Below, piece after piece: positions 10,505 to 21,400 of a stretch of 64,000 bases of DNA. This DNA comes from Tuctoria greenei. Lineage: Eukaryota; Streptophyta; Magnoliopsida; Poales; Poaceae. Within the stretch, counting starts at the first letter, position 1. Each line of letters opens with the position of its first letter. Where the stretch lies: positions 70,182,933 through 70,246,932 of the forward strand of contig JAYESD010000004.1 in NCBI GenBank assembly GCA_036927565.1. Reading direction: 5' to 3'. Both the position numbers and the translations under genes were made by a program. A model generated the notes under the pieces. That model had not been told where the DNA came from and did not search any database. It saw only the letters and a list, made by a program, of their open reading frames with translations.

Positions 10505-12246
10505 TGTGAGACCTAAGTGTTGAATGCATTGGCAAATAGACTAAAAAGTGAGAGTTTTAGTGAAAAGTTTTGAGAATTCCTGACGCACTAGGTTCGTACT
10601 GCCCGATCTCATCCGAGTGCATTGCGGGGCGCAAGTTCGGATTGTCGGAACTCAACTCACGTGGGTTGCACATGACTCGCAGATCGGAATGTCCGATCTC
10701 TACTAGTTAAATTGCGGGAAGGCACTTCAGACTGTCTGATCTCAATGTTTACTTTAATACTCATCCAATATTTTAATAATCATGGATTTGATTCTGCAAC
10801 ATTGATTTTCACTTGTATGGGTGATTCTCACTTATGGGAAAGTGTGCTTGGTATTTACATACTAAGTTTTTTGGTGGATATTTTTGGTTCGAAGTATTAA
10901 ACATACTTTTAACTTTTGGAAAGGGTTGATTAATACTTTTGGACTAAGTTTTTTATACATTTTCCTTATTTTGGTTGATAATACGTTGTTATGTTTTGTA
11001 CATGCTTATATGAGGTACTCACATAAGGTGTTGTGGTTTCGGACTAACGTGAGTCAAGTCGAGGACTTGAGCTCGGAAAAGTTGCTTGTTTGTTAATGTG
11101 AGGGTGTTGCTTGAGGTCAAGATATGGTTAGTGATGGTGATCCATAGAACTAATCTTAGAAATAAGATGAGGTTCAACAATCAAGTTTGAGAGGAATTAT
11201 GGTTGAGTCGATTAGGGAGGTCACACAGCATGTTTGGGTCAAGAACAATGCATATGAAGGTATCATGGATATTTTGGAAAGTGTTTGCACGTGTGCAAGG
11301 GATACATGGACATGACAACATTGTTCCAAGGCATGGTGAAGAGTTATGGACAAGAAGATGTTGCCGAAAAGGTCCAACCGGCTAGATTACGCGCTCATGC
11401 TTAAGTTTAGGCGGTTATATTGCGTTTATGGAAAGTTTCAAGTTTTTTTTTGTTAGATTTCATGTGAGGCATGAAGTTGAGTTGTTTTAGGAACATGTGG
11501 AACGTTTCTAAGGTGTTTAGAAGTCTTATGATTGTTTCTATCTACATATGAAAGATTCTTAAACAATTATGGAAAGTTTCGGTTGAATCCAAATAAGAGT
11601 AGAGAGTCCTAGTTGGATTGGAGTTTCCTAAGGGTTGGTTATATAAGCAAGGGGGCCAGGACTCGTAGATATCATGATGGGCAGCTGTTCCTCTTGTGTT
11701 TTGATTAATAAATTCATATTTTGTGAGGAGCTAATGTGACTTGGTCGTCCGACTTATTTGCTTCAAGCTTTTCTCGGCGAGTCTCTGTGCAGCTTACTGG
11801 TTCGGTATTTCGATTATAACTCATGTTTTATAGATCCAATGGTAGTGATTCTTTTTTGTGTTGTCTTCACAACTGAATTATCTATCATCTTAGAAAATTT
11901 CACAATCATTGATTTTACGATTTATGAGCTACATGAGTTTTTTTGCACCATAACAAAACTATTTTTCTTCTATTAGAAAAATATGACCTTTGCTTAGGGT
12001 TTTGGCTATAACTTGAGTCTTACTCGACATTTTCAAGTGATTCTTGTTGTGGTGTCTTCGTGAATTGATTCTCTATAGTCTTCACTAGTTTTGTCATGGT
12101 TAAACATGTGTAGATCAGTCACACACACAACTTTCTCCATCAGATTGTTTTTTTGTTGAGGGGTTTTTGTTGCTTCTGCATCAAAGTTTTTAATCTACCA
12201 TTGAACCCCCCTCTATGGTAGCTTTTCACATGCTCTTCGATCCTAC
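10505..12246 (+). repeat. 3' LTR of the SIRE-type copia
   Basis: It begins TGTGAGACCTA after the purine tract and runs about 1742 bp to a point near 12246 where similarity with the 5' LTR stops. It contains an array of short GATC/GTCCGATC-type inverted repeats at 10570-10745, a TATA box at 11640, and two pyrimidine-rich segments near the end. The right border is approximate. Confidence 0.7.
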
Positions 12247-12248
12247 AC

Positions 12249-12391
12249 ACGCCTTTTCTCCTTTTTCATTGAATTATGCGTGAATTTCATGTCGTACTTA
12301 ATTTTTGCAAGAACTCAACCAAATTCATTAGATCTTTAACTGTTCGTCATTAATCATCCAAAACCCACAAGGGGCCTAGATGCACTTTCAG
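12249..12391 (-). repeat. inverted tip of a SIRE-type LTR
   Basis: The reverse complement starts at 12391 with TGAAAGTGCATCTAGGCCCC, the same first bases as the plus-strand LTRs at 13515 and 59802, followed by a matching GTGGGTTTTGGA stretch. Only about 140 bp are left, in the opposite orientation to the neighbouring LTR at 13515. It is either a truncated second element or the product of a rearrangement. Confidence 0.7.
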
Positions 12392-13514
12392 CCCTAAAGC
12401 TTGATATGCCAAAAGGATCAACTACAACATAAGGAACTTTCTCAAGTGGTTGAGAGGATACAATAAGTTCAATATATTTGATTATATCTATGACGAGATT
12501 TATATGGCTTCACAGACTCTAGTTCGCTCTTGTGGTTATGCACCATACATTATGAAGATGATTGATTCTGTGTAAAGAAAAACGTTCGTGAAGGATGTGT
12601 CTCATAGGAAGTTGTTGCCTCATATGCCTTCTCAGCCTCTTCGCCCCTCAGGTTGCTCTCGCACCAGTTCATTCGGAGCCCCTCAATGGCCCTCCTCTCG
12701 AGCTCCTTCTCGATCTTTGCCACCACCTCCACCTCAACTACCAAGCTATTCCTCTATTCCTCAAGGTCCTTAAGGCAATGTTCAGTGTGTGCTGCTCTAC
12801 ACAGCTGAACTCTCAGCTGGCCAAGAGGCTGGGCAATAGGAACCAGCAAGACTTGACTGAGATCCGAGTGAAGCTTGAGCTACCATCGTCTGGTCCTCTA
12901 GTCTCTATCGACAGTGACGGCGGGGAGCCCCTAGAGTTCCTCAATCTCTCATAGGTTGAGCTCGCCTTCTTTGGTGACACTGGTGCGAGCTCCAACGCCC
13001 CTCCTATGGCAGTATCGCGCATTGATAATGAAGATGAGGAGAGGGAGTACGATAAGGAAGAGAAGGAGCCCGGTGAAGATAAAGACTAGTCTTTTAGGTC
13101 TTTGTGTCTCTTTTATTAGTTTTTGGTGTCTTGATGCCAAAGGGGGAGAAGATATATGTTTGTGTCCGTTTTTATTTGAGCATGTAGACTTGTACTTGTA
13201 GCATTTTGAATGGTTTCCTAATTATGTTTTATCTTCTGTTTATCTAGTTGTATGGATGCCTATGTTATTCATGTGACGTTTGTTTTATCATTGTGATGTC
13301 TTGCTCCTACTTGTCATAATTGCATCTTGGGTTTATCACTTATTTACAAAACATATACAGGCGGCCCACAAGTATAATGTGTATATGAAGTTGATCTCCA
13401 TGTTGCTTTCATTCACATCTTTTATCTCCGTATACTCATTATACTCAAAATCTCACATCTTTATCTCATATTGAAAATTTAAATGGCTGTCTTCAATCAC
13501 CAAAAAGGGGAGGA
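12392..13514 (+). pseudogene. 3' (env-like or accessory) region of a SIRE-type copia, with polypurine tract
   Basis: A reading beginning F-N-I-F-D-Y-I-Y-D-E-I-Y-M near 12470 leads through a stop near 12572 into a Pro-rich stretch ending S-S-I-P-Q-G-P (12588-12773), then an acidic segment (E-D-E-E-R-E near 13030). This resembles the extra downstream frame of grass SIRE-type elements, but that is inference. The region ends with the purine tract CCAAAAAGGGGAGGA immediately before the LTR at 13515. Confidence 0.5.
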
Positions 13515-15211
13515 TGAAAGTGCATCTAGGCTCCTCGCATGTATATTGATGATTTATGATAAATAATTAATGATCCAATGAAAGGGGTGACTTTTATTCC
13601 AGATTTAAATGATAAAATATGTTATGTATCTGTCAAAAGAAAAAGAATAAAATGCGTGAAGAAATACTGAGTAATTAGGGATTTTAGATTTCTTGAGTAT
13701 AGTATTAACATACTATTAAGAAGGACATCATGTGTGCAACCTTTAAAAAATATGGTAGCTCAACCCTAGAGTCTTTATGTACAATAGATTAGTGAGAGAG
13801 TCGAACATGAATGACTGAAGATGTTCAGACATATCCGAGTTCACCTAGCCAGTCTCCCAAATATTCTTTGCTCACTCTCCAACATATCCGAGCACGTCGA
13901 ACTTATCCGACGTAGCCAGTCTAAAACCTTCTGCTGGTTGCTGGTTGCTGGCTGCTGGCTCTCGGATATATCCGAGCACGTCGGGCATATCCAACGTAGT
14001 CAGACTTAAACTACAAAAATCTTCTGCTGGCTCTCAACAATCCAAGAACATCGGACATATCCGACGTGGTCGGACTTCAAAGAGAAACCTCTATGTTGGC
14101 ACTTGGACATATCCAAGGTGTTTGGACTTGTTCAATCATGCTACTTTTATCTTCTGTTGGCAATCGTAGATACCCGAAATATGTCGGACATGTCCGATAC
14201 AAACTTATCCAAGTCCATTGCTCTGACATGTCACCTAGCACATTTCCTTTGTTGGTTTCAGACTTATCCGATCTGGTCGGACATGTCTAATGCGGTTTTT
14301 TTGCACAAATTGAAATAAAAGTATCAAGTCGTACCAAAGTGGGACCATAGTTTCGGCCATGTTCGAAAAAATTTTGGACATGTCCGAAGGTTAGTTGGTA
14401 ACAATGGTCAAAATTCGGATTTGGATATAAAAAGGGGGTCTAGACCCCTCTAACCCTAACAAGAACTTATTAGCAAAACACTTGCGCTGTCACAAGCATC
14501 CAAGAGCTCTTTAAAACTATTTATCACCTTCTTTGAGCCAAAACTAAGATTTTTCGGAATAGTGAGTAAGAGGAAGTGAGTTTTGAAAGCTTGTGATAGT
14601 TTTTTAGTTTGCTTCATGATTTTCGTGTTTGTTACTCTTGGGATGAAACCCTAGACACTTACGTGTCGTCAGGGTCTCCCTCTTATGGTTTGAGATCCCG
14701 AAGGTTTATGTTACCTTTGATTGATAGTGGAAGAACCAAGTTTTTTATCTCTGTGATCACTTAGTGAGGGAAGGGCTAGAGAAGTTCTGGTCCCTGTGGA
14801 CTTCTCAACAGGGACGTACGTTACTTTGTGAACCAAACCTCGGCGAAAAAATCGTATCTTCTTATCTCCCATTATTTTATGCATCATCTTTATATCTATT
14901 GTTTACTTATGATCATTTGTATCAAGACTAGTGATTTATCTATTCTAGAACTTCTCTTTAGTGCTATAGTTCATTACCACTGCTTTAGAACTGTTAGGTT
15001 GCTATTTACATCGTAATATTACTAAAAGTTCAAGCTTTTACTCTTCGCTGCGTAGGGAATCAGACATATTCGATTTCCTCTCTGACTTGTCAAGGACAAA
15101 GTTTGACAAGTCTGATCCATCTTTGGACATATCTGAAAGTGTGGGATCAAACTATTTATAATTTCAGTTTATATTTTCATATTTGCCTATTCACACTCTC
15201 TCTAGACAACT
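13515..15211 (+). repeat. 3' LTR of a SIRE-type copia
   Basis: It starts TGAAAGTGCATCTAGG after the polypurine tract and ends near ...AACTTTCA (about 15211), giving TGAAAG/CTTTCA inverted ends. A TATA box (GGATATAAAAAGG) is at about 14423. The upstream part (13815-14300) is packed with short palindromes of the type TCGGACATATCCGA. The 5' LTR and most of the internal region of this copy are missing. Confidence 0.75.
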
Positions 15212-16640
15212 TTCACTTGTGGTGGTTGAGATGAGGCATATACATATAATAATAAGGTGCTCGAGAAGGTCGATGCCATGGTAAATTCAAGTATAAGTTT
15301 TTTTTAGAAAGAAAAGTTAGACATAGTAGAGATCAATGCCAAAGGGGACAACTTTATGATCACAGTGGAGGCAACTGGTGCCAGCACGGGCTACGAGCTG
15401 ACTTGAATGCTACCACGATCTTGACATCTCTCTTGGAATTTCTGACCGGGGACCGACTTCTAATATTTGTTGGCTTCTTTTATGTTGTGATATTTGTACT
15501 TTGAGCTTTTCAGCAATGACATGATAAATTTTAGAATCACCATTAAAATTACATGATTTCTAAGATTTTTTCTTAAAATGGATTGTTTTTAAATTGCTGA
15601 GACAATTCTTTGGAGTCTTGAAAGTATTTGTTTTTATAACGAAATAGAAATGTATTTTTGAAGCAAACGTCCTAGCAAAGTAGCAAACCGTTCAAGCTGA
15701 GCGGCTTAAACCAACTAAATTGAAATGGGTTGACCGACTAAGCAATATATAGGTTTGGAACCGTATCCAGCAAACAGTATGGAATTGGTTCCTTTAAGGC
15801 AAGTTTGGTTTGGGTCGAATTTTCATTTGATGTGATCTGGTCCAGCTTGAATATGTGGAGTGGTGGGCTAGTTTGGATTGGGTCAGGTGTGCTTTTATAA
15901 ATGGTTTTGTTCGCGCTTTGGTTTGGTTTCGACCCACTTATAGATTTATTTGCGACCTTTTTTCTCGATCCAATTCGATGGCCCAAGCAGGGACGAGGTT
16001 GTGTCCCTGATTTGCTTTAACAAACGATAGTGCGGGAAGGAGGACCGACCTCTAATGATGGTGGTGAAGGAGGGCACCCGTCAGCAAACCTCGTCAGAAG
16101 TATGATTAGACATGCATGATTGACACTAGATTGACATTCTAAATAGAATCTTGTAAAAATGACAAATTATAAAGATCACTCGTAAAGATGATAAATGACT
16201 AAATAGACACAGTAAGAATGAGAAATCCTGTATGGGACCATGGACGGGTGTGAGGAATCGTCGGCCGTGCCTCAACGCTAACCAACAGTAGATTTTCGTT
16301 ATGGCTGGAGAGACCCAGAGAGGCAGAGTAGGGCTGCGGGTCCTTGCCGCTCTCAGGGAGGGAGGACGTGCACGTGCCTCACTTTGGGAGAGCTCAACTG
16401 ATCGTTTACTTTCTACCGTGCTACTCGGACTCGTGAGTGTGACCTATGTTTTACGTATTCCAGAGCAGCCTGATAACGTTTACGTAGAGAAATAATGAAG
16501 CATTTGGCAAACAGCATGGCGATGGAGCTAATGAGTTGCAACAGATCCGTATGTTCCTATAAAATTTAAAAACAAGGCCGTGATAAAATTTTGTTTACTC
16601 CAGTACCCATCAATCTGTCGAGCTTATTGATGTACATGTA
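15212..16640. other. intergenic, no feature recognized
   Basis: I saw no coding domain, LTR or inverted repeat here. It lies between a retrotransposon LTR and the 3' end of the sterol gene. The first ~250 bp may still belong to flanking repeat sequence, since the LTR border is approximate. Confidence 0.4.
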
Positions 16641-16867
16641 CTCAGTTGTCAAATAATTTAACGAGAAACGAACCAGTCAATACATGAATTGTACAGCTTC
16701 GTACATCGACTGGCCATCAGAATGTCTAAAAACATGATATGAGCCGGAAAGCAAATACTACAGCAACACAAGAATAGAGAAAGCATGTTCAGGTGGAAGA
16801 AAACCAAAAACAGATGAACACCAACGATATTATCACTACGTGAAGCAATTACTTGCAAGTTCAACAT
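16641..16867 (-). other. probable 3' untranslated region of the sterol dehydrogenase gene
   Basis: This is the stretch directly downstream of the stop codon (16868-16870 on the minus strand) and has no other identity. The end at 16641 is a guess; no poly(A) signal was fixed. Confidence 0.35.
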
Positions 16868-18403
16868 CTACATTTGCTTCTGACTAGACTTCTTTGTAGA
16901 ACCCAAGTGCAGAATGATTGAGCAAGCGTCGTCCACCATGCTGTCAATCGTGTCCTCCCATTTCTCATATGCTTTGAAGCCTAAGAAAATCAGAGCAATA
17001 CCTATTGTTTCCATAGAAATTTCTCACGTTATTAGTCATGTGCTTGCATGGTACTCCCTCCTTCTCATAATAGATGTCGTTAAGACATCAACCTGTAGTT
17101 CTTTTTTAGTTGTTTTATTTGTCCAAAACGACATCTATTGTGAGATAGAGGGGGTCGAATTTAAGGGAGATGTGACATTTTTACCATTACCTATTTTGAA
17201 TGCAGCCTGGGAAGACGTGGAACTAAGAATGCTGACCACCAGTAGGAAGAATACCACCTGTCAGAAACAAATGAATGAACATAAATAATTTCAGATATAT
17301 AAAAGTATGCTAGGTAGTATGTGTCACAGTAGACTGAACTGTTAAGCATATAACAGAAAAATTCAGTTTAAAGATATCAGAGAGAAGAAGGGCTAGGTGT
17401 ACCTTGGAAAACAGTGTCCAATCATTTCCTCTGCAAAGAGAACGCAGCATGCCAGCTAAAGTATTCCATGACGAGCTCACAGAATGAGCCATATGATGTG
17501 CCTTAACATGTGTGATGTGAAAATTTGAGGCCTCAAGTCTCTCAATCCTGTGGCCAAACCTGCAGAAGTATTACCAGAAATCATGATCTATTATCAATAG
17601 ATCAAAAGATCCAAATGCTGTTCAAACATTTGATAGCAATTACGTTCAGCAAATGAGAAAGAATAATAGAGGACCCTACATATTTGTCGGTATCATGCCA
17701 TGGATGAATAAGAACAGTGCAGTCAATGAGGAAAGCTTTGCCATTGCTGTGATAATGGTGTAACCACATGTAAATAAGTGGTAGTAGATCACAGCCAGTA
17801 GTAGTAGCACTGTCACTGTTTGCTTCTTATCTTCCCAAAGTACTGTTTTTGCAACTGCATATAAAAAGACGAATTGATAACCATTTCAATAGTAGCTAAA
17901 GAAAACTGATATGTAGAGTGCTTGCACTTGGACAAGCAAAATATAGGAAGGGGGGGGGGGGTGTGGAAGGATTCATACAATTTCCATTCCCAAGGAATAT
18001 TGAAGCCTTCGATATATTCCTTTGATTCTGAGCTTGTAGATGGGGATATGACTTTATTGTTCTCTTAAGCCCATCCTGAATTTTGAAAAGGAGATCAATT
18101 ACAACGATGTCAGCGCAAGAAGAAATTCAAACAGAATGAGGAAACCTTAACATAACAAAGTTATATAAAATGTTACTAGTACACTAAATGATATTGGTAA
18201 AAACCTTTAGTGACACGATGGGTTCATAACGAAGCTCATCTTTCGCTCTTGCACAGCTGAATGTCCTGTTACATGAGAGCAACCTGATCCTTGAAGGTGT
18301 CAGCTGAGGAACTTTCATTCCATACTGAGCAAATTTCTTGTAAGTCCATTCTACAACATGTGCCACTGGCATCATAACAGAGACAGGTATTTTTATTGAA
18401 GGC
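16868..18403 (-). CDS. 3BETAHSD/D: exons 7-12 of the sterol dehydrogenase gene (substrate-domain end and reticulon domain)
   Basis: Exon 7 (18205-18403) completes the Arg codon split across intron 6 and encodes V-P-Q-L-T-P-S-R-I-R-L-L-S and the Y-E-P-I-V-S-L-K block. Exon 8 gives D-G-L-K-R-T-I-K-S-Y-P-H-L-Q. Exons 9-12 form the reticulon homology domain: T-V-L-W-E-D-K-K, a hydrophobic hairpin (residues about 390-430), S-S-W-N-T-L, a second hydrophobic stretch F-F-L-L-V-V-S-I-L-S, and Y-E-K-W-E-D. Reticulon domains insert as hairpins in the ER membrane, which fits the site of sterol C-4 demethylation. The stop is TAG at 16868-16870. Confidence 0.92.
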
Positions 18404-21400
18404 CTGCAACCAAGTTTAAAAACATTATTATTGAATTACTGACCTGCGCATAAACCAACATAAAACAGAACATTGATTGGCTCATCGTCCTGTAACTCAT
18501 TTCAAGGGACGTGCTATATAGATACCATGGAAAGGAATTGTCATCGACTCTTTCTATGGGCGCAAGTATGTCAGGCACCAGCAGGGTAATTAGATAAGGG
18601 AGAAAAGGAGATTCAGTTATTATTAGATTAAGTTTGTTTTGGTTGTTGAGATCAGATTCTGCTTAACAGATCTGATCCCCTAATAAGTTGCGCCCTCCCT
18701 GGTTGGGCACCAGCAGGCTAATTAGATAAGGGAGAAAAGGGGATTCAGTTATCATTAGATTAAGTTTGTTTTGGTTGTTGAGATCAGATTCTGCTTAACA
18801 GATCTGATCCCCTAATAAGTTGCGCTCTCCCTGGTTCTATAAGAGGGCGGCAACATAGTTGTAGTTGAGTATTGAAGAAATAAAGTATCCCCTTCTCTAG
18901 GGTTTTCTTCGGTCGCCTTGGTTGGGCACTCTTACGACCCAGGCGACTCCTCCTCCTCTTCATCTACTGCTCCACGCTATCCTCTTCGGTCAGACGCCAC
19001 CTCAAGGCAGAGGCTCCTCCCTCCCCTGCGTCCTCCTAGGAGGAGGTTCGGTACCAATTTGGTATCAGATTCAGGACTGCTGCCAGCCACCATGGCCGGC
19101 AATGGAGAGGATCCTGGGGAGCAAACGGTGCAGCAGAAGCTCGATCAAATCCTTGCTCAGGTGTCTACAATCAACTCACACCTCTCTGCGCACGACAACC
19201 GGATTGCCAAAACTGAAGACCAGTTGAGCCAAATTGGGGAATTCTTCAAGTCCAACAATCGTCCTGAGTTTGAATCTAATAGCATATCAGTACAAGAGGA
19301 TGATCGTCGGCAGTCATCTCGTTTCCCCAAGATCAACTTTCCAAGTTTTGATGGGGAAACAGATCCATTGACATGGCTCACCAAATGTGAGTCCTATTTT
19401 AGGGGTATGAGGACGCTGAACGAGGACAAGGTATGGCTAGCATCTTTGCACTTGGAGGGTGCTGCAGCGCAATGGTATTATGCACTGGAATGAGATCACG
19501 GGATATTGTCTTGGCCGAGATTTGCAGATTTTGTGAACCTACAGTTTGGTCCCCCAATCCGAGCGAATGGCCTAGCAGAGATCAAGGAACTGTACCGCAC
19601 AGAGACAGTGGAAGAATATCAGAGGCGGTTCTTGGCGCTGCTCTGTAGATGCGAGGATCTTTCGATGAAACAACAGATAAATCTATGTATTGCAGGGTTG
19701 GGACAACCGCTAAGGATTGATGTGGAATTGCAGTCACCCGCAAATCTGCATTTTCTGATGAGTTTGGCTCGTGCGTTTGAGCAGCGGCTGGAGAAGGATG
19801 ACAGGACCAACACTGCAAGAACTGTTGCACGAAGCACAAACAGGAACCTTCTTCCTGCTGCCTCCAAGATAAATGGGGGTTCGGCGTCCCAGAATTCTAC
19901 AGGCGGATCTAGACCAAAGTTCCGGCGTCTCTCAGCCGAGGAATTAGCCGCCAAACGCGCTAATGGGGAATGTTATCACTGCACCGAGAAATATTCTGCA
20001 GATCATAGGTGCAGTGGTAAGTCCATCTTCATCATGAAATTGGAAGATAGTGAGGATCCAGAGGAAGCAGCGGAGGATCTGGGCATCTCCCTTCATGCTC
20101 TCACAGGCATTGGGGTGCCTAAAATTATGCAACTGATGGTCAGAGTGGGGCAGAAATAAGTCAAAGCCTTGGTGGACACAGGGTCTACTCACTCGTTCAT
20201 AAATGAAGAGCTGGCTAAAGAGTTGAAATTGCAGGTTGCTAAAAAATTTGGGCTCTCTGTTCAGGTAGCAAATGGAGAAAAAATGACCAGCACAGGAGTT
20301 TGTGGGCGCACGGCGATGAGAATTGAGAAGGAAGTATTTTTTATAGACTGCTTTGTTCTAGACCCTAACCCTTTGTTCTGCCTTTATACGGGGTGGACAT
20401 GGTGTTGGGGGTCAAGTGGTTGCATACCTTGGGACCTATCCTATGGAACTTTGATGAGATGACACTCACTTTCTGGGACCAGGGAAGAGAGGTCAGATGG
20501 GTCGGTCTCGACAAGAGTCCTGTTTCAGTGCTGCAGTCCTTCATAGGTCCAGATTTAGTTAATGTCTTGCTGCAAGAGTACTTTGATCTGTTCTTAGATC
20601 TGCAGGGACTGCCTCCACCTCGCATTCAGGACCACCACATTCATTTGAAGGCAGGAGTGTCACTGGTGGCAGTTAGGCCATATAGATACCCACAATTGTT
20701 GAAAGACGAGATTGAAAGGCAACATGAGGACATGTAGAGGCAAGGCATTATCCGTCCTACACTTTAGCCTTTTCCTCACCGGTGCTGCTGGTCAAGAAGA
20801 CAGACGGGACTTGGCGGTTTTGTGTGGACTATCGGGCAATCAATGAGCAAACGATCAAGGACCGGTTTCCTATACCGGTAGTGGAAGAGTTGCTAGATGA
20901 ACTTAAAAAGGCTCGTTTTTTTACTAAATTGGACCTTCGAAGTGGCTATCAAGAAGTGCGGATGCATGCAGCAGATGTGGGAAAAACAGCATTTCGTACA
21001 CACCATGGCCATTTTTAGTTCCTCGACATGCCCTTTGGGTTGACTAATGCTCCCTCCACCTTCCAGGCCTTGATGAATGCTGTGTTGAAACCGTTTCTAA
21101 GAAAATCAGTGCTGGTATTTTTTTTATGACATTCTGATTTACAGCTCGTCATGGTCGGCACACCTCCAACACGTCAAGGCAGTGTTGCAAATCTTGAAGG
21201 ATAATTACTTGGTTCTCAAAAAATTCAAGTGTTTTTTTGGGCAGGAATCTATGTCATATTTGGGGCACATTATCTCACATGGAGGAGTAGCCATGGACCC
21301 ATCAAAGGTGGCTGCGGTCCGGGCTTGGCCCATCCCGTGCACTATAAAAGCTCTTCGGGGTTTTCAGGACTAGCAGGGTATTATCGCAGGTTTACTGCAA

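Larger units (their letters stand above)
3422..12246 (+). mobile_element. SIRE/Maximus-type Ty1/copia retrotransposon, decayed
   Basis: It comprises a partial 5' LTR, gag, protease, integrase, reverse transcriptase, RNase H and a complete 3' LTR in copia order on the plus strand. The long LTR (about 1.7 kb), the gag with two zinc knuckles and a Cys-rich coil segment, and the RNase H end (S-R-T-K-H-I-D-I-R-Y-H-F) point to the SIRE/Maximus lineage. The coding region carries many stops and frameshifts. The first ~1.06 kb of the 5' LTR is displaced beyond the left edge by the gypsy insertion. The two LTRs differ visibly, so this is an old insertion. Confidence 0.85.

Noticed and set aside
13945..14318. 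Small open frames through the LTR palindrome array
   Set aside because: They follow from repeated units and have no similarity to proteins.
16301..16495. 64-codon plus-strand frame in the intergenic region
   Set aside because: No motif, no neighbour support, and no splice context recognized.
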